Origin: Candidatus Heimdallarchaeota archaeon
GTDB taxonomy: Archaea; Asgardarchaeota; Heimdallarchaeia; Heimdallarchaeales; Kariarchaeaceae
Length of the DNA stretch: 5,592 nt
Assembly: GCA_022574115.1 (NCBI GenBank)
Contig: JACZSS010000228.1
Coordinates: forward strand, 1-5,592
Reading direction: 5' to 3'
Both the position numbers and the translations under genes were made by a program. Below, one piece after another: positions 1 through 5,592 of this stretch. The notes beneath the pieces were generated by a model. It was given only the letters and a program-made list of their open reading frames with translations, searched no databases and was not told the origin of the DNA. Positions within the stretch are counted from its first letter, which is position 1. Each line of letters begins with the position of its first letter.

Positions 1-1079
1 AATATACTGGTGGGACAACTGGAGTATCAAAAGGGGCTATGCTAACGCATCGAAATCTAATCTCCAATGTTATTGGTCTAACCCATTGGATAAAACCACC
101 AATGAAGTTGGGTGAGGAAAAGTATATTGCAGTAGTCCCATTATTCCATGTTTACGGTCTTGTCACCTGTCTAATTTCAGCAATCTCCATCGCGGGATCA
201 CTTATTCTTGTTCCAGATGCAAGAGCCGGCCGACCTATGTTTCAAGATTTGTTGGAGACTATTGCGAAGCATAAACCAAGCCTATTTCATGGGGTGCCGA
301 CTTTATACCTAGCCTTACTCATGCACCCCAAGATTAAAGATTACGATTTGACCAGCTTAAGGGCTTGCATCTCCGGATCAGCTCCGCTTCCTGTCGAAAT
401 AATGAAAAATTTTGAGGAACTGACTGGAGCTCGAGTTGTTGAAGGATACGGACTCACCGAAACCAGCCCGATTACTCATGTTAATCCCATTTCACCCGAT
501 AGCAAAATAAAGCCAGGCTCTATAGGATTACCATTTCCGGATACAGAGGTAAAAATTTTTGATCCTGAAGATAAAGAAAATGAACTGCCGCTAGGAGATG
601 AAGGCGAACTTGGAATTAAAGGTCCTCAAGTAATGAAGGGTTACTGGAATAAACCCGAGGAAACTAAAGAAGTAATGAATTCACAAGGGTTCTTTTTAAC
701 TGGAGATATTGCAATCATGGATGATGAGGGATATTTTATGATCACCGATCGTAAGAAAGACATGATAAATGCTAGTGGTCTCAAAGTCTATCCAAGAGAG
801 GTGGAAGATATTTTGTTTGAACATCCTGCAGTTGCCGAAGCCGCAGTGGTGGGAATTCCGGATTCATATCGAGGTGAGACCGTCAAAGCATTCATCGTTT
901 TCAAGGACGGAGAAAGTGCAGGAGTTAAGGAACTCCAAGAATTTTGCAGATCAAGAATGGCAAAATACAAAGTTCCCCGACACTTTGATTTCCTTGATGA
1001 GCTCCCAAAATCAGCTGTGGGCAAAACATTACGACGAGTATTGAGAGATAATGAATTAGAAAAAGCCAAGAAAAAGTAG
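1..1079 (+). CDS. AMP-forming acyl-CoA ligase, FadD/long-chain type (5'-truncated)
   Basis: This is the C-terminal 358 residues of an ANL-superfamily acyl-CoA synthetase; the gene starts before the window, and codons are read from base 3. The family activates a carboxylic acid with ATP to an acyl-adenylate and then transfers it to CoA, in the cytosol or at the membrane face. Visible motifs, in order: the phosphate-binding loop YTGGTTGVSKGAMLTHRN (bases 3-56), the adenine/Mg motif YGLTETSP (447-470), TGD with the ribose-binding Asp (699-707), the hinge DRKKDMINASG (747-779), and PKSAVGKTLRR with the likely catalytic Lys (codon 1023-1025). The ATG at 39 is internal, because the loop motif continues upstream of it. 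The C-terminal domain is complete and ends in a Lys-rich tail. Motif wording is closest to long-chain fatty acyl-CoA ligases such as FadD or LcfB, but medium-chain or aromatic substrates cannot be excluded. The LIV importer genes follow after 148 bases on the same strand. Confidence 0.93.
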   Translation, partial: YTGGTTGVSKGAMLTHRNLISNVIGLTHWIKPPMKLGEEKYIAVVPLFHVYGLVTCLISAISIAGSLILVPDARAGRPMFQDLLETIAKHKPSLFHGVPTLYLALLMHPKIKDYDLTSLRACISGSAPLPVEIMKNFEELTGARVVEGYGLTETSPITHVNPISPDSKIKPGSIGLPFPDTEVKIFDPEDKENELPLGDEGELGIKGPQVMKGYWNKPEETKEVMNSQGFFLTGDIAIMDDEGYFMITDRKKDMINASGLKVYPREVEDILFEHPAVAEAAVVGIPDSYRGETVKAFIVFKDGESAGVKELQEFCRSRMAKYKVPRHFDFLDELPKSAVGKTLRRVLRDNELEKAKKK

Positions 1080-1124
1080 CGAAGAACACTTTGATCTCAT
1101 GATCGAATTTCGCCTATTTCATGC

Positions 1125-1143
1125 TTAATTTAATTTAATTTTT
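1125..1143 (+). terminator. Possible T-rich archaeal terminator after the ligase gene
   Basis: A T-rich tract on the coding strand lies 46 bases after the ligase stop and ends in TTTTT. Archaeal RNA polymerase can terminate at such U-rich runs without a hairpin. The same run could instead serve as a promoter element for the next gene; sequence alone does not decide between these. Confidence 0.25.
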
Positions 1144-1171
1144 CTAAAAACCAATTACGTTCCAGCAAGAC

Positions 1172-1181
1172 TTAAATTTTT
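1172..1181 (+). promoter_or_regulatory. Candidate TATA box upstream of the binding protein gene
   Basis: TTAAATTTTT lies 47 bases before the binding-protein ATG. If used as a TATA box, transcription would start near 1198-1202 and leave a leader of about 26-30 bases. A purine-rich GCAAGA just upstream could act as a weak BRE. Alternatives are the A/T run at 1125-1143, or TAAATCTAAAA at 1203-1213, which would give a leaderless transcript. No Shine-Dalgarno match precedes the ATG, which would fit leaderless initiation. Confidence 0.25.
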
Positions 1182-1227
1182 TCCAAAAATATGATGTTAC
1201 CGTAAATCTAAAAGAGATAAAAAGATT

Positions 1228-2751
1228 ATGAAGAACTTTAAATTTAAACTGGGACTTGCCGTATTTCTGACGTTGTCAGTGCTAATGGTAGCCCCAGAAA
1301 TGGTTAAATCATCATCCCATGTAAGGCCAACAATTCCGATTGGTGCATTGGGACCAGAGGCAATCACGCCTGGACAAGATAATCTACGAGGAGTCCAATT
1401 GGCTGTAGAGGAAATAAATGCAGGCGATGGAATAAGTGTTAGCGGAGTCGTTTATGATTTCGAGATTTTCAGCCGAACAACATCCGGAGTGGATGGCTTA
1501 CCAGATGTGACAACAGCGAAGACGAATTATGCATTACTCGAAGATACAGACCTGGTCATTACAATGATTGGTGGATTTAGAACTGAAGTGGTCTCCCAGC
1601 TAGAATTCAGTATTAATACAAGTATGATACCTTTTCTAGGAGTTGGATCAACTGCACCAATAATTACTGAATACTATTATCGTGTTGGACCAGTAAATGG
1701 TACTACACTAGCACGTAACCTCATAGCATTCTATTTATTCGAGATGCAAGCAAAGGGGGTACTCAACGTCACCATTGTGAGAGAAGATGCTGCATGGACA
1801 CAAGCAATATCTGCGGGAGTTCAAGGCACTCTGATGACAGGTGGACTTCTTGGAACCAATTTCACATTTGGAACCGATATTGTCATAAGTGAAGCAGCCA
1901 GTGGTACGGATGTTGCTAATGCCCTAACACCCTTAGTAGGGGATGGTGATTTGCATGCTATATTACCGCTCTTTTCTGCCCCAGTAGGCAGAAGTGTATC
2001 AGAACAATGGGCAGCTTTGGGTCTTTCAGATGATATTTATATGGCAGGGATTAATGTTGAAGCTCAGAGAGGAGATCACTTTGCCAATACTGAGGGGGGA
2101 GCTGCGGGTGAAATATTCTTGGAAGCTGCGCCTCTGGGAGTGAACGTGACTGAGGGAACTTTTGCGTTTAAAGCTGCATACAAAGCAAAACATGGATCTG
2201 AACCGACTTATACTTCTTTTGCAGCTTATGATGCAGTTTACGTCTTGAAGGAAGCTATAGAAAGAGCAAACAGTTTTACCCCTGCTAATATTCATGCTGA
2301 ACTGCCAAATACTGATTATAACGGAACAACTTCAAGAATAAAATTCACTTCTGAGTCCAGTGCAGGTCAAGTCGCTTCAACCTCCGTTCCTGAAAGTCTG
2401 AAAGTGTTCAATAATACGATTGCACATGATCTATTCACTACAAGTACCATTGGAGTTGCAGGATTCCCATGGTCTCAAGTCTACTTCTCTCAATGGACCC
2501 CGTTTGGTTCAAGAAATCCGATTTGGGCAGGTACATCTACCGGTTACGAAGCTATTGATGCACCACCATATATCGAAGTTTCTACTACAGTCACCACAGT
2601 TTCTGGAGTCGAAACGACGATTACAGGGGGTGTGACCACTGTCATTGAAACAGAAACCGTAGACACACCAACTCTAACAGTTGGTCTTGTGTTGATGTCC
2701 ACCATCATGGTTGGAGTATTCGTATCTCGATTAAGACGAAAAAATAAGTAA
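1228..2751 (+). CDS. Membrane-anchored ABC importer substrate-binding protein, LivJ/LivK (HAAT) type
   Basis: This is a 507-residue extracellular solute receptor, inferred to deliver a branched-chain amino acid, amide or similar small ligand to the permeases downstream. Residues 1-29 form a signal peptide: a basic start, then hydrophobic LGLAVFLTLSVLMVAP, with no lipobox cysteine. Residues about 35-440 read as a type-1 periplasmic-binding fold, beginning PIGALGPE and followed by a helix like GVQLAVEEINA (55-65), which is typical of the family. Residues 452-480 are a Thr/Ser/Val-rich stalk, 482-499 a hydrophobic helix, and the tail is SRLRRKNK, so the protein is probably anchored at its C terminus with the tail in the cytosol. 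Seven N-X-S/T sequons (N130, 157, 180, 211, 306, 365, 395) suggest surface glycosylation if the host is an archaeon. ATG 1228 is the only good start: a stop lies in frame at 1192-1194 with no other ATG between. The spacing to the LivH gene is 145 bases, wider than expected inside a tight operon. The ligand cannot be read from the sequence. Confidence 0.9.
   Translation: MKNFKFKLGLAVFLTLSVLMVAPEMVKSSSHVRPTIPIGALGPEAITPGQDNLRGVQLAVEEINAGDGISVSGVVYDFEIFSRTTSGVDGLPDVTTAKTNYALLEDTDLVITMIGGFRTEVVSQLEFSINTSMIPFLGVGSTAPIITEYYYRVGPVNGTTLARNLIAFYLFEMQAKGVLNVTIVREDAAWTQAISAGVQGTLMTGGLLGTNFTFGTDIVISEAASGTDVANALTPLVGDGDLHAILPLFSAPVGRSVSEQWAALGLSDDIYMAGINVEAQRGDHFANTEGGAAGEIFLEAAPLGVNVTEGTFAFKAAYKAKHGSEPTYTSFAAYDAVYVLKEAIERANSFTPANIHAELPNTDYNGTTSRIKFTSESSAGQVASTSVPESLKVFNNTIAHDLFTTSTIGVAGFPWSQVYFSQWTPFGSRNPIWAGTSTGYEAIDAPPYIEVSTTVTTVSGVETTITGGVTTVIETETVDTPTLTVGLVLMSTIMVGVFVSRLRRKNK
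2580..2751 (+). other. Sub-feature: Thr/Ser-rich stalk, transmembrane anchor and basic tail of the binding protein
   Basis: The last 56 or so residues have low complexity (TTV and TIT patterns) and then an 18-residue hydrophobic helix followed by R/K residues. This is the usual layout for tethering an extracellular receptor through an S-layer. No clear PGF-CTERM-type sorting motif is seen, so direct membrane retention is more likely than sortase-like processing. Confidence 0.75.
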
Positions 2752-2779
2752 AAATAAAATAAAATCTAATAATATAACG

Positions 2780-2806
2780 AAGGTTGATTTTTAAACAATC
2801 AACCTT
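2780..2806 (+). terminator. Hairpin with perfect 10-bp stem between binding protein and permease genes
   Basis: AAGGTTGATT (2780-2789) pairs perfectly with AATCAACCTT (2797-2806) around the 7-base loop TTTAAAC. The stem starts 29 bases after the binding-protein stop codon. Only a short TTT follows, so as an intrinsic terminator it would be weak. It may instead protect the upstream mRNA end, so that more receptor than permease is made, as known for the hairpins between malE and malF in bacteria. A binding site for a dimeric regulator is another reading. The dyad itself is seen; its role is inferred. Confidence 0.55.
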
Positions 2807-2814
2807 TCAAATCG

Positions 2815-2825
2815 ATTAATTAAAT
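2815..2825 (+). promoter_or_regulatory. Weak TATA-like box upstream of the LivH-type gene
   Basis: ATTAATTAAAT follows the hairpin and lies 72-82 bases before the annotated LivH ATG. It could be a promoter element for separate transcription of the permease genes. A/T stretches are common in this DNA, and a second one, TAATAATATAA, occurs at 2767-2777, so the call is tentative. Confidence 0.18.
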
Positions 2826-2896
2826 GCAGAAATATTACTACAGACGATCTTCCCTTACCTGAAAAAACTGAACAAGAGCCGTTCCGTCTAAGTCAA

Positions 2897-4315
2897 ATGG
2901 AACTATACAAAAAACTTAGAGCAAATAGGAATTTTTATTCAATTTTATTTCTAATAATTTTATTCCCCTTCGCTATATTCAGTACCTATTTCGTGTTTGG
3001 AATCGATACTGGAACCAATGTCCTAGTTAATTCAGTTATTAATGGAGCAACCCTAGCGTTGTTAGCTTTGGGGTTTTCAATTATATTTGGAATTGCTAAA
3101 ATGTTTAAGCTGTCAATAGGTGGTTATTATGTATTGGGTGCGTTCACGGCGCTTTGGCTGACCAATGTGAGTGTTTTAAATTTCAACGACTTGGTTGATA
3201 GACCGATTAACAGTTCTGACATGATCTTCCTGAGATTGATACACTCCTTTCCTTTTGTTATATTTTTTCTAGGTATAGTGTATAATTATAGAACATTCAA
3301 CAAAATGAAAACAGGATATTTTGTAGGTTTGAATGGCTTGGCAGTTGCCATTCATAGGTCCATCTTAGTTAACGCCGAAGAAGGCGTAAGGATACTAAGT
3401 GAAAAAGCAACGTTTTTAGCTTTTTTTATCGTCGGGAGTGCTGTTTTATTAATACTAGCATTAGGTTATCTTGAACTATCGGAAAATCAAGTAATTACCA
3501 TTTTTACCAGCTATCACATATTCCTTTTGGCAATGAATGCGAGTGGAATAAGTAAAACATTTGCAGGAATTTACTTTGCAATTATGATATATTCTATCCT
3601 TTTTGTTGCGAGCGTAAGCATGCTCGTGGATAAAATTGTCATTGATAAAATACGGGCAAATACAACAATTGTGCTCATTATCACCTTTGCAATAGCAATA
3701 TTTCTTCAAAGTATTATAGCAGAGTTCTCATTTCCTATTGATCGTACGCCAATATTGACTGAATTTGAGAAATTCGGAATTGAACCCGCTTTTCTGAATG
3801 GCCTCGTACCAAAAAGAGACCATATTCAAATATTAGGTGTAACAGTTCAAAGCATAAGAATAATCTCAATGATTGGTGCAATAATGCTAGTCAGCTTCAC
3901 CATTTGGTTTATCGATAGAACCCCTCTGGGGATTGCTATGCAGGCAGTATCCCAGGATGAAGATGCCGCATGGCTTGTTGGTATCAATGTAAAGAAAGCG
4001 TACTTGGTTGCTACTGGAATTGGAATGGGGCTTGTGGCTTCAGCTGCAATCCTTATTACTCCATATGAGGCTAGACCATATTGGGGTGTGTATATGGGCT
4101 ACTTTCCACTCATCACGGCCATTGCGGTGGTTACAGTAGGGGGATTAGGTAGTATAGTTGGAAGCGTTGTAGCAGGATTTGTTATAGGCTATGCACAGAC
4201 ATTTGTGGGGCAACTATTTCCAGAATACGCAATTGTTGTGCCATTTATAGTGATTTTAATCACAATGATAATTCGACCAAATGGATTATTTGGGATACCG
4301 GAGGAGGAAACGTAA
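2897..4315 (+). CDS. livH: LIV/HAAT-type ABC importer permease, LivH family, with large internal insertion
   Basis: This is one of the two membrane subunits that form the import channel and receive the substrate from the binding protein. It has 472 residues, against about 290-300 for typical LivH. Residues 45-90 match the family N-terminal core (NGATLALLALGFSIIFGIAK, then GGYYVLGAF). Residues 342-386 hold the ATPase-contact loop, TPLGIAMQAVSQDEDAAWLV then GINV. The end, IIRPNGLFG (458-466), is also typical. About 12 hydrophobic segments are visible. Roughly residues 95-220 are extra and include three of them (109-130, 171-193, 199-217). The family's NFAHG-like motif after the second core helix is replaced by KLSIG (71-75). 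The N terminus carries about 40 residues ahead of the core. No ribosome binding site precedes ATG 2897, and the frame stays open upstream to 2795 without another usual start codon, so the true start is uncertain. Translation is probably coupled to the LivM-type gene, whose ATG overlaps this stop by one base. Confidence 0.9.
   Translation: MELYKKLRANRNFYSILFLIILFPFAIFSTYFVFGIDTGTNVLVNSVINGATLALLALGFSIIFGIAKMFKLSIGGYYVLGAFTALWLTNVSVLNFNDLVDRPINSSDMIFLRLIHSFPFVIFFLGIVYNYRTFNKMKTGYFVGLNGLAVAIHRSILVNAEEGVRILSEKATFLAFFIVGSAVLLILALGYLELSENQVITIFTSYHIFLLAMNASGISKTFAGIYFAIMIYSILFVASVSMLVDKIVIDKIRANTTIVLIITFAIAIFLQSIIAEFSFPIDRTPILTEFEKFGIEPAFLNGLVPKRDHIQILGVTVQSIRIISMIGAIMLVSFTIWFIDRTPLGIAMQAVSQDEDAAWLVGINVKKAYLVATGIGMGLVASAAILITPYEARPYWGVYMGYFPLITAIAVVTVGGLGSIVGSVVAGFVIGYAQTFVGQLFPEYAIVVPFIVILITMIIRPNGLFGIPEEET
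4301..4306 (+). promoter_or_regulatory. Strong ribosome binding site for the LivM-type gene
   Basis: GAGGAG, within the longer GGAGGAGG, sits 8 bases before ATG 4315 and inside the end of the LivH-type gene, where it encodes the final PEEET residues. It is complementary to the 3' end of 16S rRNA and fixes the start. The two upstream genes lack such a site, which fits the internal position of this gene in the operon. Confidence 0.75.
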
Positions 4316-5592
4316 TGATTGCCCAAGAGAACCCTCTCATTTCATTTGTCAAGAAAATTAATTGGTCTTATCAATGGCAAAAAATCAAAAATAATGGATT
4401 CTACATAATCGGATTCGTACTTCTTGTTAGTTTCGTCTTCTTTGAATTTAAGGAATTTAGCCTTGTGGGTCCTATTTTTGCAGATATGCAAATAATTGGG
4501 ATAATAAAGCCTGATGCATCCTTTACTCGTATCCTCATAAAATGTCTGATTTTAGCCGTATTTGTTGTATCATGGGATCTCTTGAGCGGGTATACTGGGC
4601 AAATATCATTTGGCCATGTAGTATTTTTCGCATTCGGTGCATATTTTGCGGTCTTAGCAAAAAATCCCTTCGAGTTACATGAAGGAATATTAAATATTAG
4701 TCATCCGGGTTATCCTACTGAATCGATCAATTTGGGATTTATCGGGGATGTGAATCTTGGCTTTGTAAAAGCTATCTTTTTAGCTGCATTCCTAACGGCT
4801 ACTTTTGCTATTTTTCTTGGAATACTAACCTTAAGGTCAAAAGGACCCTATTTTGCCTTGATTACATTGGTAATTCCGCTCATTTTCCAGTCACTAGTAA
4901 CAACAGAAGGTCTTGAGGATTACACGGGTGGTGAAAATGGCCTCTTTATCAGTGCAAATAATACATTAGCAGAAACTCCTGAATCACAACTTAAAATCAT
5001 TTTTGTAATTGCAATTGCATCGATCGGGGTGATGTATGTAATCGCCAAATCCAGATTTGGTATAGTGTTACAAGCGATTCGGGAAGATGACCATGCGGCC
5101 TCGGCATCGGGGGTTAATGTTAGTTTTTATAAAATAGCCATTTTGGCTGTAAGCGCGTTTTTTGCCTCAATTGCAGGAGCTCTTGTTGTTCATATTACTG
5201 GAGTCAGTTCCGGAATTTTCGTTACAGAGCGCAGTTTTGAACCGATAATATTTACCATTGTTGGTGGTATTGGGACGATTACTGGTGCTGTACTCGGGAC
5301 ATTCTTTTTGGTACCAGTATTGGATTGGTATATTCAGGATGCATTTTTAGAAAGCCCAACAGTCAATACACTAGCTTTAGCAGTGTTACTATTATTCGTC
5401 TTAAGGTTTCAGCCTCTTGGGTTAGTTCGTGCTAAAAAAAGACTGCGAAATGCAATTATTTTTGGTTTTGCTTGGATGCTATCCCTCATGTTCTATGATG
5501 CAACTGATGATGGGTTTGTGATCGACCAGTCATCTAACGGACCAAAACTTGTACCAACTCAACTTGACTCCGTCATTGGGTGGTTGTTCAAG
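4315..5592 (+). CDS. livM: LIV/HAAT-type ABC importer permease, LivM family, with C-terminal extension (3'-truncated)
   Basis: This is the second channel subunit, the partner of the LivH-type protein. 426 residues are visible, and the frame is open to the window end with no stop. Key motifs are GYTGQISFGHVVFFAFGAY (92-110), which keeps the family's S-x-G-H; TLRSKGPYFALIT (172-184); YTGGENGL (203-210), like the TGG-x-x-G loop; the ATPase-contact loop AIREDDHAASASGV (254-267); and RFQPLGLV (364-371), where LivM proteins normally end. After it come KKRLRN, a further hydrophobic segment (379-394) and a polar acidic stretch, so the protein extends at least 55 residues past the usual end and continues outside the window. 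A first hydrophobic helix lies at 29-43. The start is well supported by the ribosome binding site and the TAATG overlap with the preceding gene. LivG- and LivF-type ATPases are expected downstream but not visible. Confidence 0.92.
   Translation, partial: MIAQENPLISFVKKINWSYQWQKIKNNGFYIIGFVLLVSFVFFEFKEFSLVGPIFADMQIIGIIKPDASFTRILIKCLILAVFVVSWDLLSGYTGQISFGHVVFFAFGAYFAVLAKNPFELHEGILNISHPGYPTESINLGFIGDVNLGFVKAIFLAAFLTATFAIFLGILTLRSKGPYFALITLVIPLIFQSLVTTEGLEDYTGGENGLFISANNTLAETPESQLKIIFVIAIASIGVMYVIAKSRFGIVLQAIREDDHAASASGVNVSFYKIAILAVSAFFASIAGALVVHITGVSSGIFVTERSFEPIIFTIVGGIGTITGAVLGTFFLVPVLDWYIQDAFLESPTVNTLALAVLLLFVLRFQPLGLVRAKKRLRNAIIFGFAWMLSLMFYDATDDGFVIDQSSNGPKLVPTQLDSVIGWLFK

Larger units (their letters stand above)
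1080..1227. other. AT-rich intergenic spacer between ligase and transporter genes
   Basis: The spacer has no credible coding frame. It holds a period-5 stretch, three TTAAT-like units ending in a T run (1125-1143), a T6 run at 1177-1182, and scattered A-rich tracts. In archaea, T runs after a gene can end transcription and A/T boxes can bind TBP, so this spacer could both stop ligase transcription and start that of the transporter. No sizeable hairpin was found; only 4-bp palindromes occur around 1093-1110. Confidence 0.5.

Noticed and set aside
769..1069. Open frames on both strands inside the ligase gene (769-1044 on +, 788-1069 on -)
   Set aside because: They overlap the strongly supported C-terminal ligase domain, show no family motifs, and are explained by the codon pattern of the real gene.
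1125..1140. Period-5 A/T repeat as part of a repeat array or replication origin element
   Set aside because: Only about three units are present, with no flanking ordered repeats; ordinary AT-rich spacer sequence explains it.
2026..2635. Open frames inside the binding-protein gene (2026-2295 on -, 2420-2635 on +)
   Set aside because: Their translations look random, with no domain or start signal, and they lie wholly within a clear gene.
2824..2862. A 12-codon reading frame (MQKYYYRRSSLT) as a leader peptide for the permease genes
   Set aside because: It is too short to support alone and lacks a ribosome binding site or an attenuator-like structure after it. It is used only in the discussion of the LivH start.
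3372..3387. Small inverted repeat ACGCC...GGCGT within the LivH-type gene
   Set aside because: It has a short stem, lies within coding sequence, and is likely coincidence.
3609..3626. Small inverted repeat CGAGC...GCTCG within the LivH-type gene
   Set aside because: It has a 5-bp stem inside coding sequence and no sign of function; this is expected by chance.
3476..3709. Minus-strand open frame inside the LivH-type gene
   Set aside because: It gives a Cys/Asn/Tyr-rich translation typical of the reverse complement of membrane-protein codons; there is no supporting motif.

Overview
The window carries four genes, all on the + strand. They are the 3' part of an AMP-forming acyl-CoA ligase, a membrane-anchored substrate-binding protein, and two membrane permeases of the branched-chain amino acid (LIV/HAAT) type of ABC importer. 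The first and last genes are cut by the window edges. I saw no RNA genes, insertion sequences, CRISPR arrays or integrase sites.

The DNA is AT-rich and the window looks archaeal. The binding protein ends in a Thr/Ser-rich stalk, one hydrophobic helix and a basic tail, instead of carrying a lipobox; archaea commonly tether solute receptors to an S-layer-covered membrane this way. It also has seven N-glycosylation sequons. The spacers hold A/T-rich TATA-like stretches, and two of the three visible gene starts lack a Shine-Dalgarno match. An uncultivated lineage such as an Asgard archaeon is a guess from general style only; no marker gene is present.

Layout: 1-1079 is the ligase, with motifs from the ATP-binding loop to the catalytic lysine. 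1080-1227 is an AT-rich spacer with a possible terminator and promoter. 1228-2751 is the binding protein. 2752-2896 is a spacer with a perfect 10-bp hairpin, followed by an open frame that runs into the next gene. 2897-4315 is a LivH-type permease of 472 residues, well over the usual size of about 290-300, carrying roughly 125 extra residues. 4315 to the end is a LivM-type permease that overlaps its neighbour by one base, has a strong ribosome binding site, and extends past the normal end of the family.

The last three genes form the receptor and the two channel subunits of one importer. The two ATPases (LivG and LivF types) are not in the window and probably lie downstream. The ligase could activate an imported carboxylic acid, but this rests only on adjacency. 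Nothing here proves a new system; the most unusual points are the enlarged LivH, the LivM tail and the unclear LivH start.
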